Shown here: piece by piece, positions 44,451 to 53,894 of the stretch
How the letters are laid out: each line of letters opens with the position of its first letter
Position numbering within the stretch: the stretch's first letter is position 1
Source of the DNA: Argyresthia goedartella
Lineage: Eukaryota > Arthropoda > Insecta > Lepidoptera > Argyresthiidae
Direction of reading: 5' to 3'
NCBI GenBank assembly: GCA_949825045.1
Contig: OX463808.1
Location: 30,999,674 to 31,063,673 of the forward strand
Length of the DNA: 64,000 nt
Notes under the pieces: generated by a model
What the model was told of the DNA's origin: nothing
What the model saw: only the letters and a program-made list of their open reading frames with translations
The model's database searches: none
Position numbers and translations under genes: made by a program

Positions 44451-44486
44451 ATGGAAAAGTGACGTTAGCTAACGTCACTTTTCCAT
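44451..44486. repeat. 36 bp perfect palindrome
   Basis: The left arm 'atggaaaagtgacgttag' (44451-44468) is followed immediately by its exact reverse complement 'ctaacgtcacttttccat' (44469-44486), with no loop. The core contains TGACGT/ACGTCA. It separates AT-rich DNA from a LINE fragment. Confidence 0.97.
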
Positions 44487-44489
44487 GTG

Positions 44490-44745
44490 GTTCGGCCACG
44501 CTTTCTCTTTGCACTCAGTCATCACATCAGTCAGCTCTCGGAGCCCATTGCGTGGATATCTTAGCCCATCGATTCGGGTGCATCCAAACAACGTGGCCGG
44601 CCCAGTCCCACTTCAATTGGGACGCCTTCAAACCTACATCTATTATTTTCTTCCTGGAGAGCAGCTCCGTATTCCGGACCCTATCTGAAAGCCGGACTCT
44701 TTCTTCGGCGATCCCCGAGTTTGAATAATCTCCATCATTTGGTTA
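44490..44745 (-). pseudogene. LINE C-terminal fragment (RTE-like)
   Basis: On the minus strand one frame reads 'RIRNTELRSR' (in part), then 'LKASQLKWDWAGHVVWMHPN', 'RWAKISTQWAPRAD'. The block LKWxWAGHxxR...RWxxxxxxWxPR is the C-terminal signature of RTE-type LINEs. The expected 'GRPxxRWxDD' is reached only as 'KRGRT' before the palindrome cuts it off. Confidence 0.62.
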
Positions 44746-44800
44746 AGTAAATAAAAATAAACTGCCGCTAAATACTATCTAGAGCAAATTTATATCAATT

Positions 44801-45040
44801 ACAAAAAAAACGGCCAAGTGCGAGTCGGACTCGCGCACGAAGGGTTCCATACAACCGTACAATGGTAGGAATGGCGTGGAGTGAATATTTTTGATATTAC
44901 ATAACAAAATGTTGTTTACAAAGTTATTGGTGCGGCTACTTTCACACTCCATGTACGTAACCATGTGCATTCATCAGTTTGTATGTGGTATTGAAAGAAT
45001 TGTTGTATGGGAGCCACCTTAAATATTTATTTTATATAAC
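44801..45040 (+). repeat. Family E dispersed repeat (copy 1, 3'-truncated)
   Basis: Head 'acggccaagtgcgagtcgga' and 'ctcgcgcacgaagggttcc', body 'aagttattggtgcggctact', 'ttcacactccatgtacgtaa' and 'ttgtatgtggtattg', then 'gtatgggagccaccttaaat'. It lacks the 'acggacggacgg' and final 'ggtacggaaccct' parts present at 53472. A LINE fragment follows directly. Confidence 0.75.
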
Positions 45041-46028
45041 AACCTTGAAAGAGTGACTGAAATACGTGATCTAGGTGTAATAGTGGATAATCATCTGACA
45101 TTCAATTCACACATGAATAAAATAGTTAAAAAGGGGCTTTTTAGTTTGGGTTTTATTTGGCTAAAATTGCCGTGATTTCAAGAGTGTAACTGCTCTCAAA
45201 ATTGCCTGTTGTGCTTAGGTACGTAGCTCCTTGGAGTATTGTTGAGTAGTCTAGAATCCTCAACATAGTTTTTATATCGACAAGCTAGAAAGGGTACAGA
45301 AACGATTCCTCTACTATCTAAGTGGGCATCAGGGTAGAAGACGCTCTCTGCCTCATTGTACTGACAGGTTGCGATACTTCAATATTGTATCCCTGGAACA
45401 CTGACGTCATAACACTGATCAATATCTGATCAACATATTATTCAACATCTTTGATAACAAAGTCAAGTCCACAACTCCTACCGTCCATTTTATCTTCTTC
45501 GGGCAAGAACCAATGTGAGAAAATTTATATTATAAATAGATAGTGCAGTCAACATAATGATCTTTTTGTAAAGGATCCTCAGGCTTTCGATATGTTTTCA
45601 TCTTCGATTGGTACATTTAGACATAAACCGTGTTACCACAAAAAATATTAAACAGCATTTGACCTCAAAACAAAAGTCAAACCCCAAAAGTTTTTGTTTT
45701 TAAACCACTGTTAAATAGTAGTTTATTATTTTGTGGTAATGCCGAAACTGTTTCTTGATAAGTTATCATTCATCTCATCAGTCAAAATTATCATAAAAAA
45801 CAACTTGTTATCTTCTTGTGAGAGCGTGAGTTTAGCTAAGTTTTAACTTTATTTTATGTTTTATACTTTTTAGTCCAACTAGTACGTAAGTCTCACACGA
45901 CGATTTTCTCAAGATGTTTTCCTATAATTGGATGCACACAATGGCTTGTTGTTTGTTGTTGTTTTATTTGTAATCTTAGCGTGTTTCTGTTGGAGAACCT
46001 AATAATTAATTAAATAAGAAATAAATAA
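45040..46028 (+). pseudogene. LINE relic, family H (RT C-terminus and 3' region)
   Basis: Opens with 'NLERVTEIRDLGVIVDNHLT', 'FNSHMNKIVKKG' (45043-45140), the 'LGVxxDxxLxFxxH' thumb block of Jockey/CR1 LINEs. A frameshifted 'LEKVQKRFLYYLSGHQGRRR' follows (about 45285-45345), then 'DRLRYFNIVSLEH'. Stops are frequent. A 3' untranslated part ends at an A-rich 'aagaaataaataaaa' tail (about 46028), where LINE A sequence begins at once. Confidence 0.62.
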
Positions 46029-46612
46029 AATGTCAGGCAAGTTGAGACCGGTTTAGTATTAGACAGTAATACGGAAGAATTAGTTAATGACGTTAAAGTT
46101 TCTTGGAATAACCATTGACAGCAAACTGCGCTGTGGTCACAAAACACAGATAAGGCTACAGTTAGGCTAGTCTATTTTAGTTACATTCATAGTGCTGTGT
46201 CAAATGTTATCTTGTTGTGGAGAAGAGCAGCGAATTTTAAAATAATTTTTATATCACAGAAAAGAGGAACTTGGACACTTCTAATTTAAAATGCACAAAC
46301 TCCTGAAGAGAGGTTTTTTAAGAAATTGATATACCAACTGTAGCAAGTTTTTTTTTCGACAAATATAATGTATAACGCAAGGATCTTACAATAATAATAA
46401 TAATATTTATAATAATTATATTGTAATATTTAATTATGTTTGAGTTAAACTAACCAATTTTTAAGAGATCTAAAAAAAAACTTTCGCAGTTTCTTCGCCC
46501 TACTTCTCAGACAGTGGTGCAATGTAGAGAAGAGGCACGAAAATAACGCTTACTAAGTATATTTAAATAGGTATGTACATTAATAAAGACATATTTTGAT
46601 TTTAACTTTGAC
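46029..46612 (+). pseudogene. LINE A C-terminal fragment and 3' end
   Basis: Starts 'tgtcaggcaagttgagaccg', equivalent to 17693 in the main LINE A copy, and follows it with many small gaps ('aatttcttggaataaccatt'-type phrases, 'ttttagttacattcatagtg') to the 3' tail 'ttttgattttaactttgac'. All frames are broken. It has an added run of AAT triplets near 46390. Confidence 0.72.
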
Positions 46613-47124
46613 AGCCCTAGTATTTGAATGTTCTGGTTGATCATCAGATTACGAGACGAACGTTGATCTAATCTACAGTCAGTTTAAACAACAGTCTCGA
46701 ACCTATTTAAGTATAAATACCACCAAGGCGTAAATATTCTCGCGTCATTCTATAAATTCTCTTATTCACTACGCCCTCTCTGTTGGTAGGTAGAAATATC
46801 TGTCATTATAAAATGCGGTGACATTTTCGAATTTTCGGAGCGGGTGGTAAACTTTGGTTCAGTTAGCTTAGCGTACTTCTGACTAGTTTATCCCCGATCC
46901 GAAGTTGAACCAAATCAAGTTGACCTGTTACAAAAATAAGGGAAATAAAAAAAAGACCAAATTAGAAGCTAAATGAGCGAATGACCATGAACATTGGAAT
47001 TTCCCAAAATGAGCGAAAAAAATAATGAAATACGCGACCACATTACTAATTTTCCTGACTAAATAACTGAATGGTCTAACCGCAGCTTATAGGTTAAATA
47101 AAGACTGTCTGGGTGAAGTGGTAG
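46613..47124. other. Unassigned stretch
   Basis: No gene or element recognised. Confidence 0.45.
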
Positions 47125-47205
47125 GGTATGTGAAGGATAAAGGAGGTAAACGAAAAGAAGCCCCCTTTATACTTCGTGTTAGGTTGAAAATGTAATAACA
47201 ACAAA
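47125..47205 (-). repeat. Family F-hp hairpin fragment
   Basis: The complement reads 'cctaacacgaagtataaagg' then 'gggcttcttttcgtttac' and 'ctcctttatccttcac', the same hairpin as at 19050-19095 and 27340-27390 with a few changes. Confidence 0.6.
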
Positions 47206-48990
47206 ATCCAACTCTCGTTTTGAAATTTATTTTCTCGAATTAAGGTTTACAAGTTTGTTTTAGGATTTATAGTCGCGCAGTTAAGTAATTTTGTCAGACA
47301 AAACCGGTATTTCTAGTCGCGCTCATTTTTTATCGCTATTCAGTAATTAAGTCAGGCTAAACTAGCATTTTTGCCAAGCAAGAACTGGATTTACAGTCAT
47401 ACGTTTAAATACTAACTCAATATAATAAGGCGGTAAAGTGAAAAATAAACTTCATGTTAAGTAAGATATTGCCAGTCCTCTAAATTGCTTAAAACTTTGT
47501 TTTCGCTTTTCCGTTGCACACGTAGAAGAGTGCAAATAACGTTGCTCTGCTCAAAACGGTTCAAGTTTAGTTTCAATCATTGACGGGGTTTGTATTCAAC
47601 ATATGCGGTTCGCAAAATCCTTTTAAAAGTTGAAATGCAAAATAAATTTGACCCTAAAGTTTGTGCCCGTATTAGGTAGGTGGCCAAAACTGTTCCAGTT
47701 GTTGAGTAGCTGGGTTCACATGTTCGGTGAATAAATTGTCAACTAGAGTGAACAGCTGCTCTACTGAGTATAGGACAGAATTTTCTTAGAGCGTCTAATT
47801 AGCCGTTAGAAGAGTAACGTTGGCTTCTGAACTGAAGTCATCTATCGTTCATTTGTTTAGTAAAGTGTCGAGACATTGTAAATAGTGCATTTCACCACAG
47901 AATATAAATATTGGCTGTTGAATACAGCAACAGCATAACATATTATGTTGCTGTTTCTAGTTTTGACTCTAGCGCAAAAGCAGTGTATGCACATGCCTTT
48001 ATGTGAGTTTCTCTCACTACGCTGCATCAACATAATCTTGTTCAACAGTTTACAAGTCAAACAGTTGAATATTTCATATAAACTAACTTCATCTTTGGAA
48101 TCAAATTTTGGCAATGTAGTTCAAAGACATTAATCACTGCGTTAGATGCTACCGCTAACTGGAGATTGAATAAACATGGGCGTCATTACCGTCACCAAGT
48201 CATCCACATCAATCGGGCCTATAGCGATTATTAATGCTCAAATGCCTTGAGAAAGGGGCTCTTCTGAAAACCAGCGATGTGCAGCATTTCTGAGCGTAAC
48301 CCTCATGCTAAATATAGAAATTATTATTAATTTTATTGATTTAATGCGACGACTTCCAGTATACGATTTTCTGTCTTTCAATTTCTTCAAAAACTATCTC
48401 GTCGATACATCTTGCTGGTACGATTGTCATCTCTACCACGTATAAATAAGACAGTATACATTACCTAGGACAAATCTGTACTTGAGTTTCCTGTGGTTAA
48501 TTGGCGTAAGTTTTAATAGTTGTCGTCGGTAACAAGGCAGCAATTTTAGCTCTACCTTTTTCCCGCCGAGCTTTGCAAAGGTCTTTCTGTTAGGTGGAGT
48601 GAGATGAAAGTTCTAATTGCAAGCTAACTTGATGGTTTGATTGCTGGAGGTTCTAGACCTATGAAGCAAATTGAGCTGTATTTTACCGCTTTTTTGTATT
48701 TTTACCGATAGCTACCCATTTATGCCACTACCTAGATGTGTAGTTGCATGTATGGTATTTATGTTGAGACAATATTAGACCAACTATGGTAGGTGTTAAA
48801 ACATTTGTATGAAAAGGTAAAGTAAAACCGTTTGCTATGACCAACCTGTAAAATAGACGTGAGTTTAAAAAACAGAGTTTATAATATTTCTGCGCATTCA
48901 CAGATAGGCATGAATAAAATTCTAGCCCCGAGAACAACAAACATGACATTGAATAGGACCTTAATATTTGACCGCAAGAGAAGCTTCACC
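47206..48990. other. Unassigned stretch with weak internal repetition
   Basis: Around 47265-47400 two or three imperfect units share 'ggatttatagtcgcgcagtt', 'aagtaattttgtcaga' and 'tagtcgcgctcatt'. The rest, including an 85-codon minus-strand frame at 47857-48114 and a 73-codon one at 48728-48949, shows nothing I can identify. Confidence 0.45.
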
Positions 48991-49476
48991 GTTCAGCTAG
49001 GGCAAAATGTGTTTTGATCGAGCGAAACTTCTCGTTCAGCTAGGGCAAAATGTGTTTTGATCGAGCGAAACTTCTCGTTCAGCTAGGGCAAAATGTGTTT
49101 TGATCGAGCGAAACTTCTCGTTCAGCTAGGGCAAAATATGTTTTGATCGAGCGAAACTTCTCGTTCAGCTAGGGCAAAATGTGTTTTGATCGAGCGAAAC
49201 TTCTCGTTCAGCTAGGGCAAAATGTGTTTTGATCGAGCGAAACTTCTCGTTCAGCTAGGGCAAAATGTGTTTTGATCGAGCGAAACTTCTCGTTCAGCTA
49301 GGGCAAAATGTGTTTTGATCGAGCGAAACTTCTCGTTCAGCTAGGGCAAAATGTGTTTTGATCGAGCGAAACTTCTCGTTCAGCTAGGGCAAAATGTGTT
49401 TTGATCGAGCGAAACTTCTCGTTCAGCTAGGGCAAAATGTGTTTTGATCGAGCGAAATTTCTCGTTCAGCTAGGGT
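48991..49476. repeat. 43 bp minisatellite, about 11.3 copies
   Basis: Units begin at 48991 and recur every 43 bp without exception to 49464. Each contains 'gttcagctagggcaaaatgt' followed by 'gttttgatcgagcgaaactt'. Copies are nearly identical: one has 'aaaatatg', the last one 'aaattt' and a broken end ('agggtaatg'). The left flank 'gcaagagaagcttcacc' looks like a diverged half unit. It is non-coding in all frames I checked. Confidence 0.97.
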
Positions 49477-49554
49477 AATGCTTTCATATGTCTGAATTTC
49501 CTGATGTCAGTATTTGGATTTTTTCAAAGGGCCGGAGACATGGGGTTGAATAAA

Positions 49555-50350
49555 TGTAAAAAAACGGTCAATTGCGAGTCGGACGTCCGAAGGGTTCCTT
49601 ACCACCGCACAATAGCAGGGATGCACCGTACGGTGTGAAGTGAAGAGTTTGGATTTTACTTAGGAAAATGTTTATAAAGTTATTGGTATTTTCATACTCC
49701 ATATATGTAACCAGGTGCATTTATAAGTGGTTTACAGATAAATAAAAAACCGGGCCAATTCCGGGTAGGTTTTCCTTCAATCTTTAACTTAAGTTCTTTC
49801 TTCTTTCCTTAAGTATATCCTGTACGTTTTCATAATTTTAGACTTTGTAGTTTCGGAGATAAGGGGGGGGGAATGGTCATTTTTTGCACTTTTTTGATCA
49901 TAACTTCTGAAGTTATCAGAGCAAAAATAAAAAATAAGAAAAGTTTAAAAAAATACCTTTTTAACGATATCCTACATGACTTATTACGGTGTTTGATTCG
50001 TCTTTTTATTTTACCACCTCTACTTTTTTACGCAATATATTGTTCATGTTAGACTTGAATTATGTTGCGGTTATCAGGATTAGTATTTTTGCAGAATATT
50101 TCAAGAATCTTACTATCATAGTTCATGAGAAAATTGCCTTGACAGACACTACAGCTTGTCAAATTTTAACAAAGGAGGTGTCGTTGGGTTTGTGAAGACC
50201 GTGAAAGTGACATGTTATATAATTTTAGTGAAAAATCCATGGGGTGGATTTTAGAGAGCAATATAGTTTACGAAGTTATTGGTGCGGCTACTTTCATACT
50301 CCATGTACGCAACTACGGTGCATTCATAAGTTTATATGTGGTATTGAACG
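49555..50350 (+). repeat. Family E dispersed repeat pieces (copy 2 and related)
   Basis: 49555-49735 carries the head 'acggtcaattgcgagtcgga' and body 'aagttattggtattttcata', 'ctccatatatgtaaccaggt'. A second head-like 'aaaaaaccgggccaattccg' starts at 49744, followed by 'tagtttcggagataaggggg' and other phrases of a longer relative. At 50265-50345 the body 'gaagttattggtgcggctac' and 'catactccatgtacgcaac' appears again. These are probably two overlapping decayed copies of one family of variable length. Confidence 0.55.
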
Positions 50351-51019
50351 TAAATGTAATCTGGTTATCTGTTATTTTCTTGGTGATTGTAATAATTTCA
50401 CTTGTTTCTCTGATAAACTGCAAGAATTCCGGGGTGTGAGGGATGGAAAATAAAGAAAAAACACGTAAATTTAATCCTGTGTCACTCGCGATGTCTACAG
50501 CTCACAGACTTTGTTTCAAACGCTAAGTGTCACTCAATATTTGAAGCGCCTCCGTAGTAGTTGTGATGTCTTGAGGGCACAGTTATGAAATAGGGTATTA
50601 TTCAATGTTTATCTTGAGGCCGCAGCACCACAGGGACCATGTCTGGACCTAGCTGAGAAATCTTGATGTCCCGTTTCAATTTTCGCTTATCGGCGATCCA
50701 CATTGGGTCTGTGACAGTAAATTATCATTGTTTTGAGTTTTAATTGATTTCAGTAGCGAGAAGCTATCGGATAAACTTCGGATGTTAGATTGTAGTTGTT
50801 GAGTTTGGTTGTTGATATAAAATCAAGATAATATTTGAATATTACTAAATAGGGCATACATTTGGACTGTTACTGAATTATTTTGCAAACAATATGTTCT
50901 ACTAATATCCAAACAAAGATTACAATAAATAAAATTATACCCACTAGCTGCTGTGTTCGTTATTAATATTTGGTATATAAAAACGATGTTGGCAAATTAT
51001 AGCCGAACCACAGATACTA
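50351..51019. other. Unassigned stretch
   Basis: No gene or element recognised. Confidence 0.45.
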
Positions 51020-51178
51020 GAAGGCTTGTGTTTAAACGATTACCAAAAAGTTCTAAAATTTACCACCAATAAATTCGAAATGACTGCCAGTAAATGATCA
51101 CCAAATTTTGTTTAATCACCAAACTTCTTTTTATGTTCTTTTGTTCCTAGGTTTTTTTGTTGTTGTTCTTGCATGTTA
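51020..51178 (+). repeat. Family F-hp left half (copy 2)
   Basis: Nearly repeats 18850-19035: 'ggcttgtgtttaaacgatta', 'ccaccaataaattcgaaatg', 'actgcc', 'atgatcacc', 'accaaacttctttttatgtt', 'gttgttcttgcatgtt'. It stops before the central hairpin. Confidence 0.7.
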
Positions 51179-51579
51179 AAATGTACTTACTATGCCAAAC
51201 ACACATTATAAATAAAAACAAATAAACACACTTTTCCCACATAGGTGGGCTGAATAGTTCCAATGTAGTTAACAATTATCTATATTAGTTAAACCTCCGT
51301 CTTTGCAACAAATTAAACAAAAACCTAAATTGCAACGACGTGGTCCAAAAGACCTGCATTCTTCGTTGATAACAATACGACTACTTTTGAGACTCATGCG
51401 AGGCGAGGAGCGCTCGCTCATCAAAACTAAGATTATAGTCGTATACGTTTTCGTCATGTTTGTAATAGAAAAAAATAGCAACAGCGTGTTATTTTTAAAT
51501 AACAACAGCAACTATTCATACCAATTATTAACATTAATTAGAATTTGTGAATATGTACAGTAATAAAGAGAAATGCTTG

Positions 51580-51860
51580 GGGTATCGTGGACAGAGTTCC
51601 GAACAAACCACTCCATCCTACAGGAACTCGGCATCAGTGCAAGCTCGCATCCTCACTTTCTTTGGACACGTATCTCGACGCCGTCGCTTGTCCATGGAGT
51701 GGAAGACACCAGAATGCGTGGTAGATCAAAAATGCGATGAACTGACATAAATAAGACAACTATGGACGATCTCCTCCACATATGCACCAGAAAAGCAACC
51801 CTCGGAGAAGAATGGCAAGGAATTGTAAGGCAGGTCACCCAAACGAAGTGACGACAAGCG
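51580..51860 (+). pseudogene. LINE C-terminal fragment
   Basis: Reads 'QARILTFFGHVSRR' then, after a shift, 'DDLLHICTRKATLGEEWQGI' and 'VRQVTQTK' before a stop. The blocks RxLxFFGHVxRR...RWxDxI...A.DRxxWRxIV are the usual end of a LINE protein lineage common in insects. GRSKMR at 51726 stands for the GRPxxRW motif. Frameshifts are present. Confidence 0.58.
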
Positions 51861-53471
51861 TGATACGACTTAGAAAATACTAATAAAGAACTTTTCTGCC
51901 TTCTAACCTCTAAACAGCACCTATGCCGCTTGATTTTGGGTTCTCTTGGAAAAAAAGCTATTCGTAACTCGTTCGAAAAGGCTTCTTTACGAACCTTGCT
52001 ACGACCCCTGCCTTCGGCCCGTGCCGTAAACTTCTCGGTTCGTAAATATAATAAGCCTTTGCGAACTCGTAAGAAATTTACTATTATTATCTACGCACGT
52101 GTCATAAATGCTCTAAAATCGACTCAGAAACAATAGCGCAATTACCTGCAATATGACAAACAAATTTTACTGTAAAGCATCGATTAATCGATTAATCAAT
52201 GCTTAAAGTAGTATTTTTTTGTCTGTGATCGTCGAAACCTAAATTATCTGTTAATTTTGGGTTAGGGTTAACATTTTTAACATTTAATTAATCTAGGTGT
52301 CTTTCCAATTTCATAAAAAATATTTTGTTTTTATTATTTCCATGCAAGAACGCCAAACCGTCTTAAATCGTCGTACAAAAAAGGGGCTACGCAATGCCGA
52401 ATGCCTCCTTTATAGCATTGATAACACGGAGACAAGAGACGAGTTATTTCGTAATGAAATTCTTAGAAGATTCATAGCCGCGTGTCTGGCAGACCCAACG
52501 CCGGCTGAGGGGCTCAGATGGCGCGATTACACACGAAAATATTTTTAGACGAATCACGAACTCGTGAGTCGTGACCTAAAGGCCGATCTTTGTTTCAGCC
52601 GGACGTTGCCAAACGTTGTTGATCTTTTGCAAGAAGACCACTTAAGACTATCAGTGTTATTTATAAAGAATCAATTTCTGAAAAACACTCATAATATGGA
52701 GCTGAACAGTCTTACAAGCCGTTCTCACAAAATTGTGATTTATAAAATAAAATCTGTAAATTAGCTTCGTTATAAACCTTCTACAACTTAAGGTAAATCA
52801 GACCATTCTATAACTGTCCGATAAGCCCATTTTAGGCAATATCACACATTGCATTCTCTTTGGTGTACACCAAATGCCAAAAGCAAACCTCGGTCAGTTG
52901 TCAATGTATGAATTCAAGCAAATACTTTCGTTTATCTGAGAATTTATGTCGGTTGTTTTTTTTTGTTTGTTGGAACACAGAGTAAATTTTAACACATACA
53001 CACCTCCCTTTTTTTTTAATTAAGTTTACGGATTTGGATTCTCTTCCTTCAGTGGACATCCACATACCCTAAAAGAATAAAAGAACTTATAACAGTGTTT
53101 TAGTTAAAACTGACTAGCTGTACTGTTATAAATCAGAAAAACATAAAACGCTCATAAAGGTTTAAAGAGGATTTTGCTCAAACAGGTCTACAAACATAAA
53201 TTAGGTATTTTATATATAGATATACCGGTTGCATTCTTCACCCCATTAAAATACATTCCAATGCTGACTATAAGCAAATACGTTAACACATCCATGATTT
53301 TGACTGGGTAGGTAAGCTTGGTAGTGGTAGTGTAGATGACGCTGTCGATATTTTCTATACATTAATGTATAACCTACGTGACTCAGCTTATCTAAGAACA
53401 ATTACCCACCTTGGTTTAGCACAGCTCTAATCAAAGTCATAAAGGAAAAGTTCAAATATTTCAAAAAGTAT
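51861..53471. other. Unassigned stretch with two small open frames
   Basis: Holds frames at 51930-52136 and 52297-52548 (separate entry). A small palindromic 'attaatcgattaat' is at about 52183. No element recognised; a homopolymer-rich piece lies near 52950-53025. Confidence 0.45.
52297..52548 (+). CDS. Unrecognised open frame of 83 codons
   Basis: From a non-ATG or inner ATG (52342), the frame reads 'MQERQTVLNRRTKKGLRNAE', 'CLLYSIDNTETRDELFRNEI', 'LRRFIAACLADPTP'. The composition is protein-like, charged and without simple repeats, unlike neighbouring chance frames. I do not recognise it. It might be a degraded exon or element gene; no splice or promoter evidence was found. Confidence 0.22.
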   Translation: MSFQFHKKYFVFIISMQERQTVLNRRTKKGLRNAECLLYSIDNTETRDELFRNEILRRFIAACLADPTPAEGLRWRDYTRKYF

Positions 53472-53894
53472 AAAAAAACCGGTCAAGTGCGAGTCTAAAT
53501 CGCGCACGAAGGGTTCCGTACCACTGTTCAATGGAAGCGATGGTGTGGAGTGAATAGTTTTGTAAACAATATTTTGCTGTGTAAACAGCAAAATATTGTT
53601 TACAAAGTTATTGGTGCGGTTACTTTCACACTCCATGTACGTAACCAGGTGCATCCATAAGTTTGTATGTGGTATTGTTGTATGGGAGCCCCCTTAAATA
53701 TTTATTTTATCCTGTTTTTTAGTATTTTTTGTTATAGCGGCAACAGAAATACATAATCTGTGAAAATTTCAACTCTCTAGCTAGCTAGGTTCTTGAGATA
53801 CAGCCTGGTGACAGACGGACGGACGGACGGACAGCGAAGTCTACTTTACTAAATAGGGTTCCGTTCTTAACCGTTGGGTACGGAACCCTAAAAA
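53472..53894 (+). repeat. Family E dispersed repeat, most complete copy
   Basis: About 420 bp. Head 'aaaccggtcaagtgcgagtc', then 'cgcgcacgaagggttccgta', body 'aagttattggtgcggttact', 'ttcacactccatgtacgtaa', 'gtatgggagcccccttaaat', 'gttatagcggcaacagaaat', the tetranucleotide run 'acggacggacggacggacag', and the end 'ggttccgttcttaaccgttg' plus 'ggtacggaaccct'. The 'gggttccgta' near the head and 'tacggaaccct' at the end are complementary. It carries a private 22 bp perfect hairpin (53559-53606). I recall this type as very common in Lepidoptera; its class is unsettled here. Confidence 0.8.
53559..53606. repeat. Perfect 22 bp hairpin inside family E copy
   Basis: The left arm (53559-53580, beginning 'tttgtaaacaatattttgct') pairs base for base with 53585-53606, with a 4-base loop 'gtaa'. 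Other family E copies have only the right arm sequence. Confidence 0.92.

Noticed and set aside
48991..49476. CRISPR-like array
   Set aside because: The units are contiguous 43 bp repeats with no unique spacers, in a eukaryotic context; it is a minisatellite.
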